DNA from: Planctomycetota bacterium
Lineage (GTDB): Bacteria > Planctomycetota > GCA-2746535
Assembly (NCBI GenBank): GCA_002746535.1
Contig: NVWA01000012.1
Span: 1-64,000 of the forward strand
Reading direction: 5' to 3'
DNA length: 64,000 bases
Part shown: positions 48,148-57,833 of the stretch, piece after piece
Position numbering within the stretch: the stretch's first letter is position 1
How the letters are laid out: each line of letters opens with the position of its first letter
Notes under the pieces: generated by a model
What the model saw: only the letters and a program-made list of their open reading frames with translations
Databases searched by the model: none
What the model was told of the DNA's origin: nothing
Translations under genes and position numbers: made by a program

Positions 48148-50523
48148 TTACTCAAACACATCTTTAATACTATCTTCAGCGTCTTTACTTCCAACCATTG
48201 GCGATAGCAAAAAAGTAAATACAAGACCAAATAAGACGGTTAGGCCAAATGAACTCAGGAAAACAGCATTGCTAAATGCTAACAATCCAAAAGATAACAA
48301 ACTCGTTATCGCAGATAAGAATACCGCGTACCCGACTTTATCTCGATGCTCCTTGGCTTCAGCAAAAAAAATAGTGTAATCAATACCTATACCCATGACT
48401 AACAATATAGCTAATATATGAAATATATTCGTTTCGATATTAACCAAAAAGAAAATAAAAAAAGCTAGCCCACATGCCAAAATAGGCGGTAAAGTAACCA
48501 ATAAGCTTTGAATGAATTTATATTTAAAAAATAATAAAATAAAAATAGCTAGATAAGAAATTAGTACAAAGATAAAGATATGACGCCTATACCGGCTCAA
48601 TAAGTCGGAAAGATCCTTTACTTTATTTATGTAGTGAACATCGTTATGCTTACGCTCAAGATCTATCAAAATATTTTCTTTGGCAACATTCGAAAGTAAA
48701 ATCATTGAAGCAAACCCTCTCTCCGTTTTTCCCAACCACAAACTGCTAATATTTTCTCCTATAGGGCTAGATAAGCCTTCTTTTAATCCCAGATAATTCT
48801 GGCTTGAATTCTCAATATTTTTTAGATACTTCGTTAGATTTACTTCGCCCAACCCAATACCTAGCATCTTTGTTTTAAAAATTTCTTTTTCACTTCGGAG
48901 GTTTTTTCGTAACAGTAAAAAGTTTTCTTTTTGATATTTTACAGAAGGGATAAAGCGACTTAAGCAGTGGTAATATTTAAATACTTTTTCTTTTGCGAGT
49001 TCATTCAGGATTGGCTGTAGCTGTTCTTCTAATTCTAAAACGTCTTGAGCCGTTTTACCCTCGATTAATAAAAAACGACTGAGGTCAATATCACCTATTA
49101 AAGATTTAATTTTTTTATCAATATTTTTCAATTCTTTAGAACTTGAATTTAATATTCGGATGTCATCATTCGTAGAAATATTTAAGAATCCAACTAGACT
49201 TACGACAACTAATATTAGCAAAATAAATATTTTGTGATTTGCGATACGTTCGATCTGCCAAAATCCAATTATTATTTTAGTGAAATTAAAAAGGAACGGT
49301 ATGTCGTTATTGCTCTTATTCTTTAAAAGAATTGGGTAGACCATCAAAACTGTCAAAAAGGCACCCGTAATACCAAAACAGGAGAAAACAGCCATTTGCT
49401 GTAAACCAGGAAATGGCGTAAATATTAAACTAAAATAGCCTATCACACTAGTGATAACACCCAATGTAATGCCCGGCAAAATTCGATTTAAAATCTTTTC
49501 GTTTGATATCTCCCCAGAAGAAAGTCTCTTCTCTGCAAAAAAATGAAAAGAATAGTCGATACAAACACCAATCAAACTCGCACCAAAACCCAAAGTTAAT
49601 AAGTGTAGCTCTCCAAAAATCAAAATGGTATAAGTAAAACCAGTCAATAAACCCATGGCCAATGATAAGAGGCATAAAAATATCTGCCTAAAAGATCTGA
49701 ATGCTAACCACATAAGCAAGATGATCCCAAGTAATGAACCAATGCCTATAGTTGATATTTCTCTTTTTGCACCTACACTACCTTCATGTGCAAAAAATAT
49801 CATACCAGAAATTAAAATTTTTAAATCCTTTTGGCCACTAATGATTTCTTGTTTTATTTCATTGATTTTATGGACAACTCTCCCCTGAGAATTAATCGAA
49901 AAAGAATCTTCATCCGTTATAGCACTTATAAAAACATATTTAATATTCTGATCGTTCGCCCATAATACATTGTCTTTATATCTCATTTTTCCCATTGACT
50001 TGGGTATCGATAACCAATAAGAAGAAAACAAAAGCATTGGGTCTTCATTAATTAATTTACCTGCAACACTTCCTAAAGGCGAATAAAGCGTTTTAATTGA
50101 ATTGTCACACAAAGACTCTATTGCGTTTTTATTTTTAAGAACTTTAATGACATCAGGCGATAAGAGTTTGTCTTTGTAAGGGAAAAAAGTTTTAAAGATC
50201 TGCTCTTCAGCATCTTGACTCATTTCCATTTTTATGCTTGAAAAATAATTCGTCGCTAATAACTTTTTCTCAAAACTCTTTGCGCTACTTAAGGCCACCA
50301 ACTCATCTGCATGACCAATTAAAAAAAAGCATTGATTGCTCACTCTTTTAGTAAATTTATTTACCGCATTACTAACAACAATATCCTGCTCTGTCTCAGG
50401 CAGTAAATCAAGCAAACTGGATTTAAAATTAAGACCATTTGCTGCCAGTTGAAAAAGGAGGCCAGATGAAATAGCAAATAATAAGCACCAAAGCCCAAAA
50501 AAGAACTGTGTTCTATTTTTCAA
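48148..50523 (-). CDS. MMPL/RND-type exporter, aryl-polyene cluster
   Basis: 791 residues with two repeated halves. Each has one membrane helix, a large periplasmic loop, then five helices (helix 1 at about 8-28; helices near 260-410; helix 7 near 425-445; helices near 640-780). GIDYTIFFAEA and CIDYSFHFFAEK are the MMPL helix-4/10 signatures with the proton-relay Asp. By family it moves the finished polyene or its lipid conjugate out of the inner membrane. A TTG start overlaps lolA by 11 bp; no strong ribosome site is seen, so coupling is likely. Confidence 0.85.
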   Translation of the reverse strand: MKNRTQFFFGLWCLLFAISSGLLFQLAANGLNFKSSLLDLLPETEQDIVVSNAVNKFTKRVSNQCFFLIGHADELVALSSAKSFEKKLLATNYFSSIKMEMSQDAEEQIFKTFFPYKDKLLSPDVIKVLKNKNAIESLCDNSIKTLYSPLGSVAGKLINEDPMLLFSSYWLSIPKSMGKMRYKDNVLWANDQNIKYVFISAITDEDSFSINSQGRVVHKINEIKQEIISGQKDLKILISGMIFFAHEGSVGAKREISTIGIGSLLGIILLMWLAFRSFRQIFLCLLSLAMGLLTGFTYTILIFGELHLLTLGFGASLIGVCIDYSFHFFAEKRLSSGEISNEKILNRILPGITLGVITSVIGYFSLIFTPFPGLQQMAVFSCFGITGAFLTVLMVYPILLKNKSNNDIPFLFNFTKIIIGFWQIERIANHKIFILLILVVVSLVGFLNISTNDDIRILNSSSKELKNIDKKIKSLIGDIDLSRFLLIEGKTAQDVLELEEQLQPILNELAKEKVFKYYHCLSRFIPSVKYQKENFLLLRKNLRSEKEIFKTKMLGIGLGEVNLTKYLKNIENSSQNYLGLKEGLSSPIGENISSLWLGKTERGFASMILLSNVAKENILIDLERKHNDVHYINKVKDLSDLLSRYRRHIFIFVLISYLAIFILLFFKYKFIQSLLVTLPPILACGLAFFIFFLVNIETNIFHILAILLVMGIGIDYTIFFAEAKEHRDKVGYAVFLSAITSLLSFGLLAFSNAVFLSSFGLTVLFGLVFTFLLSPMVGSKDAEDSIKDVFE

Positions 50524-51172
50524 AGACGGACAGTTCTGAAGTAGTTAATTTTTTAGGGTTTTTATGATTATTAAATTCTATGGTGGTAATATCGGTGTTT
50601 TGCTCAAGTATCATAACGTTATCAATATACAATTCTCCTTGCAATACAATAGACTTGAAAAACCTTTTCATCTTATTTTTTTTTGGCTTTAACCCAAGTG
50701 TCCACTTGTTTTTTTCAAACTTATAAAAAAGTGAAAAATGTTTTTTTAATTCTTTTAAATTACCATTGAACATTGATTTAAAAACATTCGTCATCCCATG
50801 AATAAGAGGCTGTTTATCCATAGATATATCCAATGTTACTTTGCCTTTTTCAATTTGAATCATTTTTTGCTTTGTAATGACAAAAGATACTTTGAATGGC
50901 TTTTCTGTTTGCCAGCAGATACCTTTACTGTCAATAAAAATGAATTTTCCTGAACTTAATAAGGGCTTATGCAAAACAACCATCTTTTTTATTTGTTTAA
51001 AATCTGCAATGATAATTTTTTTGCTTTGAATCTTCTTCATAACAGCATTTAAATGGATTTCGTTCTTCTTATCAACAGGAGAATTAAAGACTTCAGTGGT
51101 ATCACAAAATCCATCGGTAAGTAATATCAAATGGATAAAAAAAGTAATAAGAAATGGAATTTTTTTTAGCAT
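50513..51172 (-). CDS. LolA-like periplasmic carrier, aryl-polyene cluster
   Basis: Signal peptide (residues 1-23, ending DGFCD), then a 195-residue LolA-type beta-barrel half: IIADFKQIKKMVVLHKPLLSSGKFIF, GICWQTEKPFKVSFVITKQ and LYIDNVMILEQNTDITTIEF. In aryl-polyene clusters this protein accompanies the MMPL exporter and probably carries the lipidated pigment across the periplasm. Overlaps the exporter start by 11 bp. It is not the housekeeping lolA, which is usually near ftsK. Confidence 0.8.
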   Translation of the reverse strand: MLKKIPFLITFFIHLILLTDGFCDTTEVFNSPVDKKNEIHLNAVMKKIQSKKIIIADFKQIKKMVVLHKPLLSSGKFIFIDSKGICWQTEKPFKVSFVITKQKMIQIEKGKVTLDISMDKQPLIHGMTNVFKSMFNGNLKELKKHFSLFYKFEKNKWTLGLKPKKNKMKRFFKSIVLQGELYIDNVMILEQNTDITTIEFNNHKNPKKLTTSELSVFEK

Positions 51173-51232
51173 TAATTATCTCGGTCTTATATGCAAGAAA
51201 GTGTTAATTATTTAGTCTGATGAATTACGAAA

Positions 51233-51676
51233 TCAGGTATTATCTTTAAATTGTTCCAATTTTTTAATTAAAATTTCTGGCGAAGCATAGCACATCTCTT
51301 TTGTTCTCATATCTACTGCCACTTGAACCGTATGGCCTTTGCAAATCTTTCGGTTTGTTTCAGCATTTCTAATTTGATAATAAAGCTTAAATCTATTTTC
51401 AAACTCAACCACCGCTGCTGATATCACAACTTTCATGCCATAAGTAGCGGGGGTTACATATCGGCATTGCACTTCTATCACAGGCCAAGAATAAAACGAT
51501 TCTTTCATTTGTGGGTAATCATAGTTTATTTTTCTTAAAAGCGTTGCGCGGCCAATTTCAAAATACTTAATATAGTGACCATGCCAAGCAACTTCCATAA
51601 TGTCAATATCAAAGAAAGGGATTTCAAAAAGGGTCTCCGCTGTCCAAGGACTATTTTTAAATGTTAGCTTATCCAT
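51233..51676 (-). CDS. 4HBT-type thioesterase, aryl-polyene cluster
   Basis: 147-residue hotdog thioesterase with the FFDIDIMEVAWHGHYIKYFEIGRATLL helix-entry motif of the YbgC/4-hydroxybenzoyl-CoA group, with Asp as the likely catalytic acid. It lies 3 bp after the ammonia-lyase. It may release the finished chain from ACP or edit mis-primed ACPs. Confidence 0.83.
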   Translation of the reverse strand: MDKLTFKNSPWTAETLFEIPFFDIDIMEVAWHGHYIKYFEIGRATLLRKINYDYPQMKESFYSWPVIEVQCRYVTPATYGMKVVISAAVVEFENRFKLYYQIRNAETNRKICKGHTVQVAVDMRTKEMCYASPEILIKKLEQFKDNT

Positions 51677-51679
51677 TGA

Positions 51680-53224
51680 TCAGCAAATACTCCAATACTG
51701 ATCCTGTAATCTTTGAATAATCACTCTTAAGTCTTTATCCAACGGTCGGTCTTCATCTACAAAAGCAGAAATATCACTTATAGAATCAACGATATCCACT
51801 ACTCCGGCTTTCAACTGCTTTTTATCAAAATCATTTTGTCTAATTCGTATATTAATTCCTTGGCAAACTGATATCAAAAGTGCGGCAACAACTTGTTCTG
51901 TTAATTGCAAAATTCTTAAACAATCCCGTGCAGCAATTGTCCCCATGCTTACTTTATCCTGATTGTGGCATTCTGTAGAACGGGAAAATACGCTAGCAGG
52001 CATAGTTAACTTTAGAGCTTCTGCCGTCCAAGCCGAAACAGAAATCTGCAGTGCTTTCAGGCCATGATTAATGGCACTTCTTTCACCCTGTGCCCCTGAA
52101 AGGTTTTTGGGCAATTTATTATTCGTGTTTTGATCCATCATAAGAGCCATTTGACGGTCTAGTAGATCTGCAATATTTGCGATGGCATTTTTCATACTAT
52201 CCATGATAAAAGCAATATGCCCACCATAAAAATGGCCACCATGAAGAATACGTTTTTCTTCAGCTAATATAATAGGATTGTCATTCGCACTATTTAGTTC
52301 CGTTTCTATTTGCTCTTTCATCCACGGCAAGGCATCATTTAATACCCCAATAACATGCGGTGCACAACGTATAGAATAGCGATCTTGTAATCTTTTTTCT
52401 TCCCGTTTTTTCTGATCATGCAAATCAGCATAAATCCAAGCCGCCACTTGATTTTGGCCTTTGTGTTTTTTTACAGCAAATAACTCTGGGAGAAAATGAT
52501 CCTTATTACCCATCAAAACCTCAACCGACATAGCCGTTATTCTACTAGCAATCTTTACCAAATACTCTGCCCGTGAATATGCCTGACATGCTAAAGCCGT
52601 CATTACAGAAGTACCGTTCATCAAAGCCAAACCTTCTTTAGGCTTTAACTTCAAAGGTGTAATGTTCAATTCTTTATAAACTTCAGCAGTTTCTCTAATT
52701 TCGCCTTTATGATAAACTTGACGTTCACCTACAATCGTTGCGGCTACGTAGCTAAGTGGTGTTAAATCACCACTGGCACCAACCGAACCTTCTTCAGGAA
52801 TAACCGGGATGATATTCTCATTAATCAATAATTCTAAACGTTCTAATAATTCTAGCCGAACCCCTGAGAAACCTTGACTCAAAGAAGATAAGCGGGTCGC
52901 TAAAATTCCTCGACCAATCGCAGCTGAAAAATAATTTCCTAATCCACAGCCATGAAATCTAGTTAAATGCAATGGCAACTCTTCAATCAACTCTGGGCTA
53001 ATTCCCACAGTACAAGAATCGCCATATCCTGTAGTTACACCATAAATAACACCTTCATCTTTCCAATATTTTTCTAAAAATTCAGCGCCACTATTAATTT
53101 TGTTCTTCCAGGTCGTACTCTGTGATAATCGAACTCCTTTTTTACTGTCCAATATTGACACTAGATCAGCAACTGAAATTTCATTTCCACCAAACTCTAC
53201 TATTTCTAAATCCTCATTCACCAT
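51680..53224 (-). CDS. MIO-type aromatic amino acid ammonia-lyase, aryl-polyene cluster
   Basis: 514 aa. The self-formed MIO cofactor comes from Ala150-Ser151-Gly152 in GSVGASGDLTPLS, and the catalytic Tyr61 is in YGVTTGYG. The family includes histidine, phenylalanine and tyrosine ammonia-lyases. Next to an aryl ligase it most likely makes an aryl-acrylate starter such as coumarate from tyrosine. By eye the substrate-selectivity pair is Phe90-His91, neither the Ser-His of histidine lyases nor the His-Leu of classic tyrosine lyases. There is no hut gene nearby, against a histidine-catabolic role. Confidence 0.87.
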   Translation of the reverse strand: MVNEDLEIVEFGGNEISVADLVSILDSKKGVRLSQSTTWKNKINSGAEFLEKYWKDEGVIYGVTTGYGDSCTVGISPELIEELPLHLTRFHGCGLGNYFSAAIGRGILATRLSSLSQGFSGVRLELLERLELLINENIIPVIPEEGSVGASGDLTPLSYVAATIVGERQVYHKGEIRETAEVYKELNITPLKLKPKEGLALMNGTSVMTALACQAYSRAEYLVKIASRITAMSVEVLMGNKDHFLPELFAVKKHKGQNQVAAWIYADLHDQKKREEKRLQDRYSIRCAPHVIGVLNDALPWMKEQIETELNSANDNPIILAEEKRILHGGHFYGGHIAFIMDSMKNAIANIADLLDRQMALMMDQNTNNKLPKNLSGAQGERSAINHGLKALQISVSAWTAEALKLTMPASVFSRSTECHNQDKVSMGTIAARDCLRILQLTEQVVAALLISVCQGINIRIRQNDFDKKQLKAGVVDIVDSISDISAFVDEDRPLDKDLRVIIQRLQDQYWSIC

Positions 53225-53248
53225 TTATTCACACCTGAACTTAATTCC

Positions 53249-54925
53249 TTATCTCCAAAACGGATAAAAGGTATACCATTGATAGGGATATTTTACACAA
53301 AGTTTTTCAATTCTTTCAACATAAATTTCAACAATTTCCTTTAGTGCTTCCTCACGATTTTTTCTAGGCAAGACAAGTTGATCGCTGAGCTTCTCAAGAT
53401 ACACATTATATTTTTTTTCATGCTCTTTCATGCAGAAAATACTGTAAATAGGGCATTTAAGAATGCTTCCTAATATAAAAGGACCTGTTGGAAAATAGGC
53501 CTCCTGCCCCAAAAAAGATACTGCCTGCCTTTTGTCAGGTGAAACATCTGTGAGGCGATCAGCAAGAATTGCTATAAATTCTCCATTTTCTATTTTTTGA
53601 TTCATCAACATGGCCGTTGCCATATTCATTTCATTAATGGCAATTATTTCCACAACCACATCGGGATTAATTTTTTTTAAAACGGAATTCAATTTCTCGG
53701 CATGTTCAATATAAACCAAAGCATTAATTATCACAGTTTTATGTTCATTGATCAATGCCCTAATGACTTCAATATTTCCTAGATGGGCTCCTACTAACAC
53801 GGCCCCTTTTTTTTCTTCTGCCATCCTCACAAGCACTTCTCGATTAGGCCAATTCAAATATTCTTTTTTGATATAACCTAACCAAGCAGAAAATTTATCT
53901 AAACCACTATTGCCAAAAGAAAAAAAATGATTCAGTACATCACCAATTAAAGGTTTTTTGAGGTTTTTAAATTCTGGAGAATAATCCGCCAAACATTTAA
54001 AATATTTTTTTGAAGCGTTTCTAGCCACTGTGCCCGATAGAAAAAAATAAAATATAACCGGAGCCATAATTATTCTAGCAATATTTTTTCCAAAAAATTT
54101 ATACAACAGTACTGTAATATAAATACCTCCATAAGAACCTCGCTCTTGCACTTTTGACCAATGCTCCTCTTCAAGATCAATTTCATAGGGTTTCCATTTT
54201 CTATAAATAAGAACAGGAAACCTTAATAACATTCCACAAACTAATTTGGTGTGCATCCAAGTTATTGATAAATTATCTTCCCAAATTCTGAAATTCGAAA
54301 TCTCATCTTGATGATATTTTACTTTTGTATCTAAAGTTTTAAGGGGTAGACCAAGCCAAAATAAATGAACTAATATTTCTGTGTCAAAGTCCATGCGCTT
54401 ACCCACATGACTCTTTTGAAATAAACGAAATACTGCTTGTACAGGATATACACGAAAACCACACATAGAATCTTTTATTTTAAATGAGAGTGTCTCTACC
54501 CATACCCAAAAATGTGTGATATAGCGTCCCAAATAACGGCCCATTGGCACTGATTCATCAAAATTTGGCCGACCAAGAACAATACTACTTGGATTTTCTT
54601 TTGATATACCTAAAAACTTTTTTACATCTCCACAATCATGCTGACCATCTGCATCAATTTGAAGTACATGGCTATAACTATTTTCTTGGGCCCAATTAAA
54701 CCCTGTTTCCATGGAGACACCTTTACCTTTGTTCTTCTCATGATGTAACACAACCAACCATGAATATTTCTCTTCTAATGCCATCAAAACTTTTTTAGTT
54801 TCCTCATTGCTACCATCATTAATAATAGCACATGGCAAAGCTGCTGCTGACAACTCTTCCATCATCCCACTAATTTTTTCTTTATGATTATAATCAGGGA
54901 TAACGATGCAAGGGTTAAATGTCAT
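53249..54925 (-). CDS. GT2 glycosyltransferase fused to LpxL-like acyltransferase, aryl-polyene cluster
   Basis: Residues 1-235 are a family-2 glycosyltransferase (CIVIPDYNHKEKI; INDGSN; QIDADGQHDCGD with the DxD-like metal motif). Residues about 290-558 are an LpxL/HtrB-type lysophospholipid acyltransferase with GAHLGNIEV (His-x4-Glu) and the ILADRLTD block. This GT-LPLAT fusion is a known hallmark of aryl-polyene clusters (ApeJ-like) and probably builds the lipid anchor to which the polyene is attached. 24 bp precede the ammonia-lyase start. Confidence 0.87.
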   Translation of the reverse strand: MTFNPCIVIPDYNHKEKISGMMEELSAAALPCAIINDGSNEETKKVLMALEEKYSWLVVLHHEKNKGKGVSMETGFNWAQENSYSHVLQIDADGQHDCGDVKKFLGISKENPSSIVLGRPNFDESVPMGRYLGRYITHFWVWVETLSFKIKDSMCGFRVYPVQAVFRLFQKSHVGKRMDFDTEILVHLFWLGLPLKTLDTKVKYHQDEISNFRIWEDNLSITWMHTKLVCGMLLRFPVLIYRKWKPYEIDLEEEHWSKVQERGSYGGIYITVLLYKFFGKNIARIIMAPVIFYFFLSGTVARNASKKYFKCLADYSPEFKNLKKPLIGDVLNHFFSFGNSGLDKFSAWLGYIKKEYLNWPNREVLVRMAEEKKGAVLVGAHLGNIEVIRALINEHKTVIINALVYIEHAEKLNSVLKKINPDVVVEIIAINEMNMATAMLMNQKIENGEFIAILADRLTDVSPDKRQAVSFLGQEAYFPTGPFILGSILKCPIYSIFCMKEHEKKYNVYLEKLSDQLVLPRKNREEALKEIVEIYVERIEKLCVKYPYQWYTFYPFWR

Positions 54926-54968
54926 GCGACTTCACAACCATAAAAAGCTTGCTGTATCTTTTTGCAAT

Positions 54969-56738
54969 TCATAACAATGTTATTCGACCAGAAGAAAATT
55001 TTCGTGAGGCATTAGAGTATTCATAAAACAATCGCTTGTTTTTATATTCAATGGAAATATCACATTCGCCCTCTTTCTGCAAAATATTAAAAAACTTAAT
55101 ATTTTCCATGGATTTAATATTAGGCTCAACTTTAAAATATTTTTCAGCGTACTGCATTACCCAGTTTATCTGCACTACTCCTGGCACAACCGGAAGGTTT
55201 TCAAAATGACCTTTTAAATAATATAAATCTGAAGGGACTTTAATTTTTAATAATACCTTATCTTCATCAAGGTTCTCTTCCAGCAAATCAGGAAATAAGT
55301 TTCTATCTAAATCTCGTTCTTTAAATAAATGCTGCAACTCTGCTAATATTCTTTTCCCTTGTTGGTTTTGAGGCACAAATTCCACATAACGCCATTTTCT
55401 TGGTAATAAAATTCTTTCAAAATGACCTAATAAATAATCCTTTATATTATTCGCCAACTTAAGTCTGCCGTTTTCTGATAAGAACTTATTTCCAATATCA
55501 TTTAATTGCAGAACCGCTCCTAATTGAGTACGAGATTTTCCATTCGAAGCTCCACCATTCAAAATTTCTAGAACAGCCACGTCCACAATAAAAGCATGTT
55601 TAAGTAAACGCTTTTCCATTTCTGCAAGTGATAACCTTTTTTCTTCAATCTTAACAATGCGATCATTTCGACCCAATAATTGAAAACAATGATTCCTTTT
55701 TAATTTAATTAAATCATTTGTTTGATACCAGCCATCAATTCTCTCTTCATTAATAAAAGGCGAATCAACTAATAAAACATTTTCTTTGTTTATTGAAATT
55801 CTTACACCATTTAATGGTTTCCAGGTTTGAGAATCCGGCGAATCTTTGATCCGTTGTCTCCATGCAATTCCTCCGGTTTCTGAAGACCCAAAAACTTCAA
55901 TTGGCGCTTCTCCCATATCATCTTCAAAGACATTGACTGTATCAAAAGATAAGGGCCCTCCAGAAGAAAATATTTTTAACTTCTTTGAAGATTGATTTTT
56001 CAGCTCAACCAATGAAGGCATTCTTGATAGCTGCGCCGGACTGGAAATTAAACAAACTTGGTCATAAGCTTTAATTTTTTCAAAAAGTATTTCTGGATAT
56101 TGAAATAATTCTAGAGACATAAGCCGTTCCGTTGCTAATGGCCACAATAAGCTAAATAATAATCCATAAATATGCTGATGTGAAACAGTAGAAGTAATTA
56201 CGGATTTATCAATTTTTGCCCCCCAGATATCTTCCAGCACGTTCACTTCTTCGATTAAATTATTCAGCGTCTTTTTAATCTTCTTTGGATTACCTGTTGA
56301 GCCAGAAGTGAAAAATGTAATCGATATGTTTTTGCTATCGATAAGATTAAAAGACTCCGTGTCATTAATACCATCTATCTTCACTTGATCATTGATTACC
56401 AAAACTTCTTTTGACGAATCAAATTCTGAACCAAGCAAGTAGGCGTCCACTTGTCGCTCCAACTCATTCAATATTCCTTTTTGAGGACCCGGAGGTAACA
56501 CAATTGATTTGTGACAATGCAACAATGCCAAGAAACCTACTAAAAAAGAAAACTTATTTTCTGCATTTAAAACCCATTTATTATTCTTAGACAGGTTTAT
56601 CTTTTTCATCAATATAGAAACTTCTGACTTCAATCGACTTAACGTCAGATCCTTTTTTTCGCTGTCAAAAAGAACCTGTTCATTGTTTTTAGAATCCAAA
56701 AGAAAATGTGTGATTGGAATTAACGAATTAGTAGACAT
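54969..56738 (-). CDS. AMP-dependent ligase fused to hotdog dehydratase, aryl-polyene cluster
   Basis: 589 aa. Residues about 1-470 are an adenylate-forming ligase: FFTSGSTGNPKK at 142-153 (phosphate loop), GSSETGGIAWR, and the C-terminal QQGKRILAEL whose Lys is the catalytic lysine of the family. Residues about 495-589 are a FabA/FabZ-like hotdog domain with YLKGHFENLPVVPG (probable catalytic His511). By role it loads the aryl starter onto an ACP and dehydrates 3-hydroxyacyl chains. The two activities are generally listed as separate genes (ApeH and ApeI), so the fusion is notable. Its start overlaps the membrane-protein stop (TAATG). Confidence 0.87.
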   Translation of the reverse strand: MSTNSLIPITHFLLDSKNNEQVLFDSEKKDLTLSRLKSEVSILMKKINLSKNNKWVLNAENKFSFLVGFLALLHCHKSIVLPPGPQKGILNELERQVDAYLLGSEFDSSKEVLVINDQVKIDGINDTESFNLIDSKNISITFFTSGSTGNPKKIKKTLNNLIEEVNVLEDIWGAKIDKSVITSTVSHQHIYGLLFSLLWPLATERLMSLELFQYPEILFEKIKAYDQVCLISSPAQLSRMPSLVELKNQSSKKLKIFSSGGPLSFDTVNVFEDDMGEAPIEVFGSSETGGIAWRQRIKDSPDSQTWKPLNGVRISINKENVLLVDSPFINEERIDGWYQTNDLIKLKRNHCFQLLGRNDRIVKIEEKRLSLAEMEKRLLKHAFIVDVAVLEILNGGASNGKSRTQLGAVLQLNDIGNKFLSENGRLKLANNIKDYLLGHFERILLPRKWRYVEFVPQNQQGKRILAELQHLFKERDLDRNLFPDLLEENLDEDKVLLKIKVPSDLYYLKGHFENLPVVPGVVQINWVMQYAEKYFKVEPNIKSMENIKFFNILQKEGECDISIEYKNKRLFYEYSNASRKFSSGRITLL

Positions 56739-57316
56739 TACAACTCTGCTTCCATTTTCTCATGGGCTCTTTTCACTTTTAATCGAATTAAAAATTCAAT
56801 TGAAAATAATGACCCAATTAGAAGATAACTAATAAACCCATTATAAATTGCCCAAATTTTATCATCTTGAAAGATTGTCCAGAAAGCTATTGAGCCATTC
56901 ATGATAAAAAAATAACACCACACAATCGTCACTGTACGACAATATTTGATGGCATGATCGGGTAATGTCTTCTCTTTAATTCGTGCAAATCGCTCAATCA
57001 TGGTTGGAGCTTTTTTTAAAGATATAAAAAATAAAATCAAGAAATTTAAATTTATTACTACTGGCATTGCCTTTAAAAATTCGCGAGAATTAAAAATTAT
57101 GGCGGGTAATAAACTAAGGATACAGACAAAAAAAAAGGGCACGAATTCTTTTATCTTATTTTTGTTGGCTATAAAATGGCCAAAAAATCGAATCGTTATC
57201 AAGACAATTGCAAAATAACCTACGTGCTTTACAGAATAATGACTCAACCCATAATAAATACAAAGAGGGTAAACAATTATTACTAATCCTGTAAAAATAT
57301 TCAGCAATATTTTCAC
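56738..57316 (-). CDS. COG4648-like membrane protein, aryl-polyene cluster
   Basis: 192 residues with about six hydrophobic segments and conserved polar bits YSVKHVGYFAIVLI and KYCRTVTIVWCYFFIMNGSIAFW. Small membrane proteins of this type sit beside the ACP and ligase genes in aryl-polyene clusters; their function is unknown. GTG start overlapping the second ACP gene by 4 bp. Confidence 0.7.
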   Translation of the reverse strand: MKILLNIFTGLVIIVYPLCIYYGLSHYSVKHVGYFAIVLITIRFFGHFIANKNKIKEFVPFFFVCILSLLPAIIFNSREFLKAMPVVINLNFLILFFISLKKAPTMIERFARIKEKTLPDHAIKYCRTVTIVWCYFFIMNGSIAFWTIFQDDKIWAIYNGFISYLLIGSLFSIEFLIRLKVKRAHEKMEAEL

Positions 57317-57567
57317 TTCGTTTCCTGTAAAATTTTATAGGTAATCGCTACAATATGCTCTACAGTTCGAATAGCTTTAAACTCTTCAGGATTAATTTTA
57401 CGATCCACAATCTCTTGAAGCTTCACTATCATATCAACGGCATCAATACTATCGAGATCCAGTTCTTGATACAATCTTGCCTCTAAAGTAATATCTTCTT
57501 CAGGAATTTCAAAGAGCTCAATCAATGTTTCTTTGATTTTTTCAAACACATCTTCTCTGGTCTTCAT
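57313..57567 (-). CDS. acyl carrier protein 2, aryl-polyene cluster
   Basis: 84 residues from the ATG at 57567 (AGGAG 6 nt upstream; an adjacent TTG is less likely). The 4'-phosphopantetheine serine is in LDLDSIDAVDM. Stop and start of the two ACPs share TGATG. One ACP probably carries the aryl starter and the other the growing polyene, as known for other clusters. Confidence 0.88.
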   Translation of the reverse strand: MKTREDVFEKIKETLIELFEIPEEDITLEARLYQELDLDSIDAVDMIVKLQEIVDRKINPEEFKAIRTVEHIVAITYKILQETK

Positions 57568-57833
57568 CAATTCTCCTGACTATTAAAGCTGCGAACAAAC
57601 TCTGCAAGATTATTCACCGAACTAAAATGTTCTTTGGTTGCTTCTGATTTTGAATCAATTTTTATTTTATATTTTTTTTGTAACGCAATACCCAACTCTA
57701 GTGCATCAATCGAGTCCAAACCTAAACCATCTACAAATAATGGCTCACTTGGGTTTATATCTGCTGGTGTGACATCTTCTAAGTTCAAAGAATCTATTAT
57801 CAAAACTTTTATTTCTTCAACTATCTCACTCAT
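57567..57833 (-). CDS. acyl carrier protein 1, aryl-polyene cluster
   Basis: 88 residues from ATG 57833, chosen because AAAGAGAG lies just upstream; an in-frame start at 57863 would overlap the acyltransferase by 38 bp. Carrier motif LGLDSIDALEL with the modifiable Ser. The acidic second helix is typical of a discrete type II ACP. Confidence 0.87.
   Translation of the reverse strand: MSEIVEEIKVLIIDSLNLEDVTPADINPSEPLFVDGLGLDSIDALELGIALQKKYKIKIDSKSEATKEHFSSVNNLAEFVRSFNSQEN

Noticed and set aside
51680..53224. Histidine utilisation gene hutH
   Set aside because: No hutU, hutI or hutG is nearby, and the gene is embedded in the polyene operon with coupled neighbours.
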